NCBI GenBank assembly: GCA_031259625.1
Contig: JAIRLG010000011.1
Coordinates: 1 to 10,393 of the forward strand
Length of the DNA stretch: 10,393 bases
Direction: 5' to 3'
Origin: Puniceicoccales bacterium
GTDB taxonomy: Bacteria; Verrucomicrobiota; Verrucomicrobiae; Opitutales; LL51
Below, piece by piece: positions 1 through 6,174 of this stretch; position 1 is the stretch's first letter, and the number at the start of each line of letters is the position of its first letter. The position numbers and the translations under genes were made by a program. The notes under the pieces are model-generated. The model was not told the origin of the DNA and did no database searches. It was given only the letters and a program-made list of their open reading frames with translations.

Positions 1-108
1 CAACCCTCGACGAGAAAGAACTTGCCAAAAGAACTTCTCCTCCCATGAAGGAAGGCTCAACCTTCAACCCATGTTTCCATCCAAGGCCCGCAAGGGTACG
101 GAGCACCC
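1..108 (+). promoter_or_regulatory. rpsB upstream region with a small hairpin
   Basis: No complete gene is visible here. A 6-bp stem is possible, TGAAGG (46-51) with CCTTCA (61-66), or alternatively GAAGG (51-55) with CCTTC (61-65). No T tract follows, so it does not look like a terminator. GGAG at 100-103 sits 5 bases before the rpsB ATG and is the likely ribosome binding site. rpsB leaders in other bacteria are often autoregulated by S2, but nothing here proves that. I see no convincing -35/-10 pair. Confidence 0.25.
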
Positions 109-915
109 ATGAACGTGACAGTACAAGACCTCTTCGAGGCGGGAGTGCACCTCGGCCACCAGCGGCGCCGCTGGAACCCGAAGTCCCAAAAATTCGTCTA
201 CGGCTGCCTCGGCGGCCTCTCCATCATCGACCTGGAAAAGACGCTGGGGCAGTTGCAAAAAGCCAGCGATTTCCTTGAAGAGACCGCCGCCAATGGCCAG
301 AGCATCTGGTTCGTCGGTACCAAGGCGTCGGCCCAGGAGGCGATTCGCGAGTCCGCCCGCTCGGTCCACCTGCCCTTTGTGGCCAACCGCTGGCTCGGCG
401 GCTGCCTGACCAATTTCGAAACCGTCCATCGCAGCCTCAATAAGTACCGCCACTACCTCCGGATGCAGGAGGACGGCTCCCTCGACGCCATGCTGAAAAA
501 GGAGGCCTCGGTCATCCGCCGCCAGATGGCCCGCCTCTTCCGCAGCTTCGAGGGCCTCGTCGAGGTGACCCAGCTGCCCTCCGCCCTGCTGGTGGTCGAC
601 ATCCACAAGGAGAGCATCGCCGTTGCCGAGGCGAGGCGCCTGGGCATTCCCGTCGTGGCGCTGGTCGATACGAATTCGAACCCGGAGCTCGTGTCCTACC
701 CCATCCCCGCCAACGACGATCTGGCCAAATCGATCCAGCTGCTCCTGTCCTGCCTAATGGAAGCCATCGAACGGGGCCAGGCGCTCTTCGAGGCCAAGAA
801 GCGAGAGTCCCGGCAGCTGAGGACGATTCCAACCCAGGAGGTCCTCGTTTCCGACGCCGAGGATGCGGTGAAAATCGAGGGGGCGATAGATATTCAAATC
901 GAGGAGGAACATTGA
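109..915 (+). CDS. rpsB: 30S ribosomal protein S2
   Basis: Encodes a 268-aa small-subunit ribosomal protein that joins the 30S particle late and sits at the head-body junction. The N-terminus VQDLFEAGVHLGHQ (residues 5-18) followed by RRWNP is the S2 signature. FVGTKASAQEAI (68-79) and PFVANRWLGGCLTNF (89-103) match the second signature, and DTNSNPELVSYPIPANDD (187-204) matches the conserved C-terminal part of the fold. The protein is slightly longer than common S2 proteins (about 230-260 aa), with an acidic tail ending IEEEH. The ATG at 109 is preceded by GGAG with 5-base spacing and starts exactly where S2 proteins start. tsf follows after one base, the classic rpsB-tsf pair. Identification is secure. 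Confidence 0.97.
   Translation: MNVTVQDLFEAGVHLGHQRRRWNPKSQKFVYGCLGGLSIIDLEKTLGQLQKASDFLEETAANGQSIWFVGTKASAQEAIRESARSVHLPFVANRWLGGCLTNFETVHRSLNKYRHYLRMQEDGSLDAMLKKEASVIRRQMARLFRSFEGLVEVTQLPSALLVVDIHKESIAVAEARRLGIPVVALVDTNSNPELVSYPIPANDDLAKSIQLLLSCLMEAIERGQALFEAKKRESRQLRTIPTQEVLVSDAEDAVKIEGAIDIQIEEEH
902..907 (+). promoter_or_regulatory. tsf ribosome binding site inside the end of rpsB
   Basis: AGGAGG lies within the last codons of rpsB, 9 bases before the tsf ATG at 917. The rpsB stop is 913-915, so ribosomes ending S2 synthesis stop on top of this site. This supports translational coupling of the two genes and fixes the tsf start. Confidence 0.75.
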
Positions 916-916
916 G

Positions 917-1507
917 ATGTCAGAGGTCACAGCGGCGAAGGTGAATGAATTGAGAAAGCGCAGCGGGGCGGGGTTCGTCGACTGCCAAAAGGCGCTGGAT
1001 GAGGCGGAGGGCCGTGTCGAAGAGGCCCTCGTCCTACTCCGGAAAAAGGGCTCCGCCACGGCCGCCAAAAAGGCCGGTCGGGAAACCCATGCCGGCCTCA
1101 TCGAGGCCTACATCCACAACGGCGGGCGTATCGGCGTCCTCCTGGAGCTGAACTGCGAGACGGACTTCGTCGCCCGGAATGAGGATTTTCGAGAGCTGGC
1201 GGCGGACATCTGCCTGCACATCGCGGCCTCGAATCCGCTTTACCTCTCCCGCGATCTCGTCCCCCAGGCCGTCATCGACCAGGAGAGGGAAATCGCCGCC
1301 GCCCAGGTGGCCGGTAAGCCGCCAGCCATCGCCGAGAAAATCGTGGAGGGCAAGATGGACAAGTGGTTCGGCCAGGTCTGCCTCCTGGAGCAGCCCTTCG
1401 CGCGCAACCAGGACATTCGGCTCGAGGAGCACCTCGCCGCCGCCGTGGCCCGCATCGGCGAAAACATCCGCATCGGCCGCTTCGCCCGCTACCAATTGGG
1501 CGAGTAG
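917..1507 (+). CDS. tsf: Elongation factor Ts (short form)
   Basis: Encodes a 196-aa guanine-nucleotide exchange factor that releases GDP from EF-Tu in the cytoplasm. The N-terminal UBA-like domain reads VNELRKRSGAGFVDCQKALDEA (residues 9-30). The EF-Tu-contacting core motif TDFVARN is at 82-88, where Asp and Phe insert near the nucleotide-binding site of EF-Tu in characterised homologues. The C-terminus CLLEQPFARNQ...IGENIRIGRFARYQLGE is typical. At 196 aa it is about 90 residues shorter than the E. coli protein. It matches the short single-core EF-Ts of several other phyla, so it is not truncated. The start is fixed by AGGAGG at 902-907. Downstream, the frequent neighbours pyrH and frr are absent; the next gene is nifJ after a structured spacer. 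Confidence 0.96.
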   Translation: MSEVTAAKVNELRKRSGAGFVDCQKALDEAEGRVEEALVLLRKKGSATAAKKAGRETHAGLIEAYIHNGGRIGVLLELNCETDFVARNEDFRELAADICLHIAASNPLYLSRDLVPQAVIDQEREIAAAQVAGKPPAIAEKIVEGKMDKWFGQVCLLEQPFARNQDIRLEEHLAAAVARIGENIRIGRFARYQLGE

Positions 1508-1573
1508 TTTTTCGCTCCCCCGAGTGAGGGTTCGGGATAATTTGTAGGCCTGCCAAGGCCTTGCCCGTCGGGA

Positions 1574-1675
1574 GGTCATCGCCTTTGAGCCCTCCGGGCT
1601 CGCGCCGGCGGTGCCGGCGGCGTTCCCTTCGATAAAAAGGGACTTTTTACCGAAGGGAACGCAAAGGCGATGACC
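1574..1675 (+). repeat. Cloverleaf-like multi-hairpin intergenic element, copy 1
   Basis: The outer stem is a perfect 14-bp pairing of 1574-1587 (GGTCATCGCCTTTG) with 1662-1675. Inside are three hairpins in tandem. The small one is 1588-1592/1596-1600 (AGCCC/GGGCT, loop TCC), which could gain a sixth pair 1587-1601 at the expense of the outer stem. The medium one is 1603-1609/1613-1619 (CGCCGGC/GCCGGCG, loop GGT). The long one is 1621-1639/1643-1661, 18 pairs plus one A-C mismatch (1632/1650), with loop GGA. Only 2 bases separate small from medium and 1 base separates medium from long, so nearly every base is paired. It lies 66 bases after the tsf stop and 89 bases before nifJ. There is no T tract after the outer stem. 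The same plan recurs at 5369-5467, 5579-5678 and 10269 onward. I see no ORF and no clear target-site duplication. The strand given is arbitrary. Confidence 0.85.
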
Positions 1676-1736
1676 GAAGACCCCAGCGGCTTGAGCGCAT
1701 TCCCTTGACCGATGGGGACCAAATCGCTCCATGGAG

Positions 1737-1756
1737 GGCCTTAGCGCCGGAAGGCC
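1737..1756 (+). promoter_or_regulatory. Hairpin overlapping the nifJ ribosome binding site
   Basis: GGCCTT (1737-1742) pairs perfectly with AAGGCC (1751-1756) around an 8-base loop. The likely Shine-Dalgarno sequence GGAAGG (1749-1754) is 10 bases before the ATG at 1765 and lies half in the loop and half in the right arm. The hairpin could therefore limit ribosome access. The pairing is seen in the sequence; a regulatory role is inference. Confidence 0.35.
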
Positions 1757-1764
1757 GAAAAATC

Positions 1765-4700
1765 ATGGAGAAGAAGAAGGGTCCGCACAAGATCGCCGAT
1801 GCCAATGAGGCGGTGGCCGATGTGGCCTATCGACTCAGCGAGCTGGTCGCCATCTACCCCATCACCCCCTCGTCGCCGATGGCCGAGCACTGCGACGAAT
1901 GGGCCCTGGGCCGTCGGCCGAACCTCTGGGGCCAGGTGCCGGAAGTCTTCCAGATGCAATCCGAGGGCGGGGTGGCGGGGGCCATGCACGGGGCCCTGCA
2001 GGGCGGCTCGCTGGTGACGACTTTTACCGCCTCCCAGGGCCTGCTGCTGATGATCCCCGAGCTCTACAAAATCGCAGGGGAGCTGCAGGCCTTCTGCCTG
2101 CACGTGGCGGCCCGGAGCCTGGCCACGCACGCGCTGTCGATCTTCGGCGACCACTCGGACGTCATGGCCTGCCGACAGACGGGCTTCGCCCTCCTCTGCT
2201 CCGGCTCGGTGCAGGAGGCCCAGGATCTGGCCTGCATCGCCCATGCCGCCACCCTGCGCAGCCGCATCCCCTTTCTCCACTTCTTCGACGGCTTCCGCAC
2301 CTCGCACGAGATCAACAGCTTCCGCCCGCTCGAGGACGCGGTGCTGCGGGCGATGATCGATCCGGCGGACCTCGTCGCCCTCCGCTCGCGGGCCCTGAGC
2401 CCCGAGCATCCCTCCATCCGCGGAACGGCCCAGAACCCCGATGTCTTCTTCCAGGCCCGCGAGGCGGTGAATCCCTATTACCAGGCCCTTCCCGCTCAGC
2501 TACGGTCCCTCATGGATTCTTTCGCAGCGCTGACGGGGCGGGCCTATGGGCTCTTCCGCTACAGCGGCGATCCCGAGGCCGAGCGCGTGGTCATCTGCCT
2601 GGGCTCCGGCTGCAGAACCCTCGAGGAGACGGCCCAATTTCTCCGGTCGGAGGGGGAGAAGGTCGGCGTCCTGCAGGTGCACCTGTACCGGCCTTTCGCC
2701 CTGGGGGATTTCCTGCAAGCCCTACCGCCGAGCACCCGTTCCCTCGCGGTTCTGGACCGCACCAAGGAGGCGGGCGCTCCGGGGGAGCCGCTCGCTCTGG
2801 ACGTCATCGCGGCCCTGCAGGAGGGCCGACAGGAGGGCCATTTGCCGGATGGGTTCCGGCCCAAAATCATCACCGGCCGCTACGGTCTGGGTTCCAAGGA
2901 GTTCTCGCCGTCGATGGCGAAGGCGGTTTTCGACGAACTGAAAAGGGAATCGCCCCGGGCGCATTTCACGGTCGGCATCGAGGACGATGTCAGCCACCTC
3001 TCCCTGTCTTATTCCCGCCCATTTCGGCCCAAAGACCCCTCCGTGTACGAGAGCATTTTCTACGGCCTCGGCTCGGACGGGACGGTCGGCGCCAACAAGA
3101 ACAGCATCAAGATCATCGGCCAGGCGACGGAGCACTTCGCCCAGGCCTATTTCGTCTACGACTCCAAGAAATCCGGCGCCCTGACCATTGCGCACCTGCG
3201 CTTCGGCCCCAGACCCATCGAGGCGCCCTACCTCATCCAGGAGGCGGACTTCATCGGCTGCCACCAGTTCTCCTTCGTCCGAACCCATGACGTGCTCGCG
3301 ACGGCCAAAACGGGGACGATTTTTCTCCTGAACAGTCCCTACGGCGCCGGCCAGGTGTGGCCGCAGCTGCCGAGGGAATTCCAGCAGAAGCTCCAGGCAT
3401 TGCGGATGAAGTTCTTCGTCATCGACGCCTATCGCCTCGCCCGGGAGGCCGGCATCGGCGGCCGCATCAATACGATCATGCAGGTGGGCTACTTCGCGCT
3501 TTCCCAAATCCTGCCACCGGCGGAAGCCATGGCCCGGATCAAGGAGGCCATAGGCAAGACCTATGGTAAAAAGGGCGAAGCAGTGGTGAAAAAAAATGGC
3601 GCGGCGGTGGATCTGGCCCTGGAGCGGCTGGAAGAGGTGCCGGTGGCGGAACGGCCCCTCGATGGAAGGCCCCTGGAGGACAGGATTCCGGCCGAGGCCC
3701 CCGAGTTCGTCCAAAAGGTCACGAAAGTCCTGCTGGCCGGCCGCGGCGATGAGCTGCCCGTCAGCGCGATGCCCGTCGACGGCACCTGGCCGACGGGTAC
3801 GTCCCGCTGGGAAAAGCGCAACATCGCGGAGGAAATCCCCCTCTGGAACCCGGCCCTCTGCCTCCAGTGCAATAAATGCGTCTCGGTCTGCCCCCACGCC
3901 GCCCTGCGGGCGAAGTTCTTCCCCAAGGAAACACGAGGGAAAAATCCTCCCGCCGGCTTTCGTTCCGCGGATTTTCGCTCCCGGGAGCATCCCCGGCACG
4001 CCTTCCGCATCCAGGTCTCGCCGGAGGACTGCACGGGCTGTGGCCTCTGCGCCGAGGTCTGCCCGGCCAGGAGTAAGACGGAGGAAGGGGTAAAGGCGCT
4101 GGTGATGACGCCGAAGGCGGAGGTTTTCGAGCAGGAGCGGGAGCATTACGAATATTTCCAAGACCTGACCCAAACGCCCGTAGCGGCTGTGGACATCAAG
4201 TCCTCGCAGTTCTGTCCGCCGCTCTTCGAGTTCTCCGGTGCCTGTGCCGGCTGCGGCGAAACCCCCTATCTCAAGCTACTGACCCAGCTCTTCGGCGACC
4301 GGCTGCTCCTGGCCAATGCCACCGGCTGCTCCTCCATCTACGGCGGCAATCTTCCGACCACGCCCTACACGAAGGATGCCTTGGGGCGTGGGCCGGCCTG
4401 GAGTAATTCCCTCTTCGAGGACAATGCGGAGTACGGCTACGGCCTGCGCGTCGCGTACGAGCAAAACCGGGCCATGGCGGCGGAGCTCCTCCGGCGACGG
4501 GCCGCCTCCCTCGGCGAGGATTTCGTCGGGAAAATTTTGAACAATCCCCAGAGGACGGAGCCGGAAATCCAGGAGCAGCGCCTACAGGTTCAGGAGCTCC
4601 ACCGGCGCCTGCTGGGGAAAACGGATCCCGACAGCATCCATCTGCTGAGCCTGGCTGACAACTTGATCCGCCGGAGCGTCTGGATCGTCGGCGGGGATGG

Positions 4701-5322
4701 CTGGGCCTACGACATCGGCTACGGCGGCCTAGACCATGTCCTGGCCTCCGGGAGGAATGTCCACATCCTCGTGCTCGACACGGAGGTCTATTCCAACACC
4801 GGCGGGCAGCAGTCGAAGGCGACTCCGATGGGGGCGGTGGCCAAGTTCGCTTCCGCCGGCAAGGCGTTGCCCAAGAAAGACCTCGGACTGCTGGCCATGG
4901 GCTACGGGCACTGCTACGTGGCCCAAGTGGCGCTGGGGGCGAAGGACAGCCAGACCCTCACCGCCTTTCGGGAGGCGGAGTCCTACGAGGGCCCCTCGCT
5001 CCTCATCGCCTACTGCCCCTGCGTCGCCCACGGCTACCCGCTCTCGCTCGGCCTGCGGCAGCAGAAACGGGCGGTGGAATCGGGCTATTGGCCCCTCTAC
5101 CGCCACGACCCGCGGCGCAGGGCCCAGCAGCTTCCCCCGCTGGTGCTGGATTCCCCAGAGCCCTGTCTTCCGCTGCGGGAATACCGCCAGGCCGAGACGC
5201 GCTTCGACCTCCTGATGCGCCAGAATCCGGAGCGTGCGGAACAGCTGCTCCAAGAGGAAGAGGCCCACATTCGGGAAAAATACGCTCTCTACAAAAAACT
5301 GGCCCAATCGGTGACCCCCTAG
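1765..5322 (+). CDS. nifJ: Pyruvate:ferredoxin (flavodoxin) oxidoreductase, single-chain
   Basis: Encodes a 1185-aa cytoplasmic homodimeric enzyme. It oxidises pyruvate with CoA to acetyl-CoA and CO2 and passes electrons to ferredoxin or flavodoxin. The usual homodimeric domains are all present. Domain I has YPITPSS (31-37) and an Arg at 117 matching the known pyruvate-binding Arg. A two-cluster ferredoxin domain has Cys 699/702/705/709 and Cys 756/759/762/766. The thiamine-diphosphate domain has CAGC (827-830), ATGCSS with Cys855, GDGWAYDIGYGG (977-988) and LDTEVYSNTGGQQSKATPMGA; Cys1086 in CPCVAHG is the expected fourth ligand of the third 4Fe-4S cluster. Length matches the family (about 1170-1200 aa) with no frameshift. 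An in-frame TTG at 1705 would add 20 residues. I prefer the ATG at 1765 because GGAAGG precedes it and homology begins just after it. A cloverleaf-like element lies on each side. The enzyme suggests fermentative or anaerobic metabolism. Confidence 0.96.
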   Translation: MEKKKGPHKIADANEAVADVAYRLSELVAIYPITPSSPMAEHCDEWALGRRPNLWGQVPEVFQMQSEGGVAGAMHGALQGGSLVTTFTASQGLLLMIPELYKIAGELQAFCLHVAARSLATHALSIFGDHSDVMACRQTGFALLCSGSVQEAQDLACIAHAATLRSRIPFLHFFDGFRTSHEINSFRPLEDAVLRAMIDPADLVALRSRALSPEHPSIRGTAQNPDVFFQAREAVNPYYQALPAQLRSLMDSFAALTGRAYGLFRYSGDPEAERVVICLGSGCRTLEETAQFLRSEGEKVGVLQVHLYRPFALGDFLQALPPSTRSLAVLDRTKEAGAPGEPLALDVIAALQEGRQEGHLPDGFRPKIITGRYGLGSKEFSPSMAKAVFDELKRESPRAHFTVGIEDDVSHLSLSYSRPFRPKDPSVYESIFYGLGSDGTVGANKNSIKIIGQATEHFAQAYFVYDSKKSGALTIAHLRFGPRPIEAPYLIQEADFIGCHQFSFVRTHDVLATAKTGTIFLLNSPYGAGQVWPQLPREFQQKLQALRMKFFVIDAYRLAREAGIGGRINTIMQVGYFALSQILPPAEAMARIKEAIGKTYGKKGEAVVKKNGAAVDLALERLEEVPVAERPLDGRPLEDRIPAEAPEFVQKVTKVLLAGRGDELPVSAMPVDGTWPTGTSRWEKRNIAEEIPLWNPALCLQCNKCVSVCPHAALRAKFFPKETRGKNPPAGFRSADFRSREHPRHAFRIQVSPEDCTGCGLCAEVCPARSKTEEGVKALVMTPKAEVFEQEREHYEYFQDLTQTPVAAVDIKSSQFCPPLFEFSGACAGCGETPYLKLLTQLFGDRLLLANATGCSSIYGGNLPTTPYTKDALGRGPAWSNSLFEDNAEYGYGLRVAYEQNRAMAAELLRRRAASLGEDFVGKILNNPQRTEPEIQEQRLQVQELHRRLLGKTDPDSIHLLSLADNLIRRSVWIVGGDGWAYDIGYGGLDHVLASGRNVHILVLDTEVYSNTGGQQSKATPMGAVAKFASAGKALPKKDLGLLAMGYGHCYVAQVALGAKDSQTLTAFREAESYEGPSLLIAYCPCVAHGYPLSLGLRQQKRAVESGYWPLYRHDPRRRAQQLPPLVLDSPEPCLPLREYRQAETRFDLLMRQNPERAEQLLQEEEAHIREKYALYKKLAQSVTP

Positions 5323-5331
5323 GGCCCCAGC

Positions 5332-5353
5332 CGGCGGCTCGTAAAAGCTGCCG
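5332..5353 (+). terminator. Hairpin just after nifJ, possible weak terminator
   Basis: CGGCGGCT (5332-5339) pairs with AGCTGCCG (5346-5353), eight pairs including one G-T, around loop CGTAAA. It begins 9 bases after the nifJ stop. No T tract follows, so it is at best a weak or factor-dependent terminator. It is separate from the larger folded element that starts at 5369. Confidence 0.3.
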
Positions 5354-5368
5354 CAAGGTGGGAGTTTG

Positions 5369-5467
5369 GGGGCTGTCTTTGCAGAGCGGGGCCTGAAAAC
5401 GGCGTTTTCAGGCCCTGCTCTGATGTCCGCTCCGCGGACGCTCCCGGAGGGAGCCAAAGACAGCCCC
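5369..5467 (-). repeat. Cloverleaf-like multi-hairpin intergenic element, copy 2
   Basis: The outer stem is a perfect 13-bp pairing of 5369-5381 (GGGGCTGTCTTTG) with 5455-5467. On the + strand the three inner hairpins run long, medium, small. The long one is 5382-5400/5404-5422, 19 pairs including one G-T, loop GGC. The medium one is 5425-5430/5434-5439 (GTCCGC/GCGGAC, loop TCC). The small one is 5440-5445/5449-5454 (GCTCCC/GGGAGC, loop GGA). Read on the minus strand the order is small, medium, long, as in copies 1 and 3, and it is preceded by a T7 run (A7 at 5468-5474 on +) like the T7 run before copy 4. I therefore read it as inverted relative to the others. It sits 46 bases after the nifJ stop and 111 bases from copy 3, in the spacer between converging genes. 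Confidence 0.85.
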
Positions 5468-5578
5468 AAAAAAATCGACGGCCCCTCTCCGGTCCCAAAA
5501 GTCCCTCTCCTTACACAAGGAATCTCACCTCCCCCTGCCAATCTCCATTCCCTACACTAAAAACTTCCCCTACCCTCC
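5468..5578. other. Pyrimidine-rich gene-less spacer between elements 2 and 3
   Basis: The convergent spacer 5323-5697 holds no gene. This part, between the two folded elements, starts with seven A residues and is then strongly C/T-rich and G-poor on the + strand (many short runs such as CCCCTCTCC, CCTCCCCC and CCCTCCCC). I see no ORF with a ribosome site and no convincing promoter. Some G runs on the minus strand could start a G-quadruplex, but the spacing is uneven and I do not call one. Confidence 0.6.
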
Positions 5579-5678
5579 CCTTGCCGGCTTTCGATTCCGA
5601 AGGAATCATGCCCGCTCCGCGGGCTCCCCGTAGGGCCCAGGACTCCGTCCTGGGCCCTACGGGGGAAAGCCGGCGAGG
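5579..5678 (+). repeat. Cloverleaf-like multi-hairpin intergenic element, copy 3
   Basis: The outer stem is 14 bp, 5579-5592 (CCTTGCCGGCTTTC) with 5665-5678, containing one T-G pair (5582/5675). The small hairpin is 5593-5598/5602-5607 (GATTCC/GGAATC, loop GAA). The medium one is 5610-5615/5619-5624 (GCCCGC/GCGGGC, loop TCC). The long one is 5626-5643/5647-5664, a perfect 18-bp stem with loop TCC. Unpaired linkers are 2 bases between small and medium, 1 between medium and long, and none at the outer junctions: the same spacing as copy 1 despite different stem sequences. It begins 19 bases beyond the gspH stop on the minus strand. No T tract follows on either strand. Confidence 0.87.
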
Positions 5679-5697
5679 TTCCCGGTACCCAAGACCC

Positions 5698-6174
5698 TCA
5701 CTTCAGCAGAGCCAATTGGCCGCTGAAGATATTGGCCTTGTAGGTCTGAAATTCCCGATTCTCGGCCCGGTAGGCGAGGCGGAAGGGCGTAAGGACACCG
5801 CTGGGATCGACGCGCAGCGAGGGCAGCTCCCGACTGGCCTCGGTCTCCAGGAACTGAAAAGCCAACTTATCCGGCAGCTCGATTTTCTCCAACTCTTTAC
5901 CTTTATCATCCGTAATGCCGAGGAAGGAATGGTCCGACGGGTACCAGATGAAAACCGAGTCCTGCACCTTACCCGACCCATGGCGGGCGCGACGGATCGC
6001 CCGCTCCACTTCTTCATGGAGGGCCAGGGTGTGGGAAAAGCCACCCTGCAGGGAGCTGAAGCCCGTGATGAAAACCCCCACCATCGCGGAAAAAATGGCC
6101 AGGACGATCAGGATTTCGGCGATGGAAAAGGCTTGGCGGGAACAACTCCCATCGGCCGTTCGGGGAGAGGACAT
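5698..6174 (-). CDS. gspH: Type II secretion minor pseudopilin, GspH-like
   Basis: Encodes a 158-aa prepilin-like protein, inferred to be a minor pseudopilin at the tip of the type II secretion pseudopilus in the inner membrane and periplasm. A polar leader of 15 residues precedes FSIAEILIVLAIFSAMVGVF (from residue 16), the hydrophobic N-terminal helix that serves as membrane segment and assembly domain. Glu at mature position +5 (E20) is conserved. The residue before the cleavage site is Ala15 rather than the usual Gly. The soluble part (GHGSGKVQDSVFIWYP-like region onward) has no motif I can name, so the H assignment rests on size, helix and position after gspG. The ATG at 6174 overlaps the gspG stop by one base. 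A GTG at 6177 gives one more residue and cannot be excluded. It is the last gene before converging nifJ; no gspI, J or K follows. Confidence 0.75.
   Translation of the reverse strand: MSSPRTADGSCSRQAFSIAEILIVLAIFSAMVGVFITGFSSLQGGFSHTLALHEEVERAIRRARHGSGKVQDSVFIWYPSDHSFLGITDDKGKELEKIELPDKLAFQFLETEASRELPSLRVDPSGVLTPFRLAYRAENREFQTYKANIFSGQLALLK

Noticed and set aside
45..278. Short + strand reading frame overlapping rpsB
   Set aside because: It is Pro/Arg-rich, out of frame with rpsB and most of it overlaps that gene; no family resemblance.
1574..1675. tRNA or tRNA-like gene because of the cloverleaf shape
   Set aside because: The third arm is 18-19 bp, there is no anticodon loop (loops are three bases), no T-loop motif and no CCA end. 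It is a different fold.
1705..1733. Promoter for nifJ with TTGACC as -35
   Set aside because: The spacing windows give CCATGG-like sequence at the -10, with no resemblance to TATAAT.
2722..4173. Long minus-strand reading frame of 483 codons
   Set aside because: It is antisense to nifJ across its ferredoxin domain; the nifJ frame is intact and conserved, so this is a shadow.
5369..5467. Integron attC recombination site
   Set aside because: No integrase, no recognisable GTTRRRY-type core site and no small gene cassettes; the flanking genes are large housekeeping genes.
5475..5578. G-quadruplex on the minus strand
   Set aside because: There are G runs, but the fourth run is 14 bases away and the rest are irregular; the match to a standard quadruplex pattern is poor.
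5579..5678. Simple rho-independent terminator
   Set aside because: The hairpins are strong, but no T tract follows the long stem or the outer stem on either strand, and the multi-arm layout goes beyond a terminator. A role in 3' ends is still possible and is raised as a finding.
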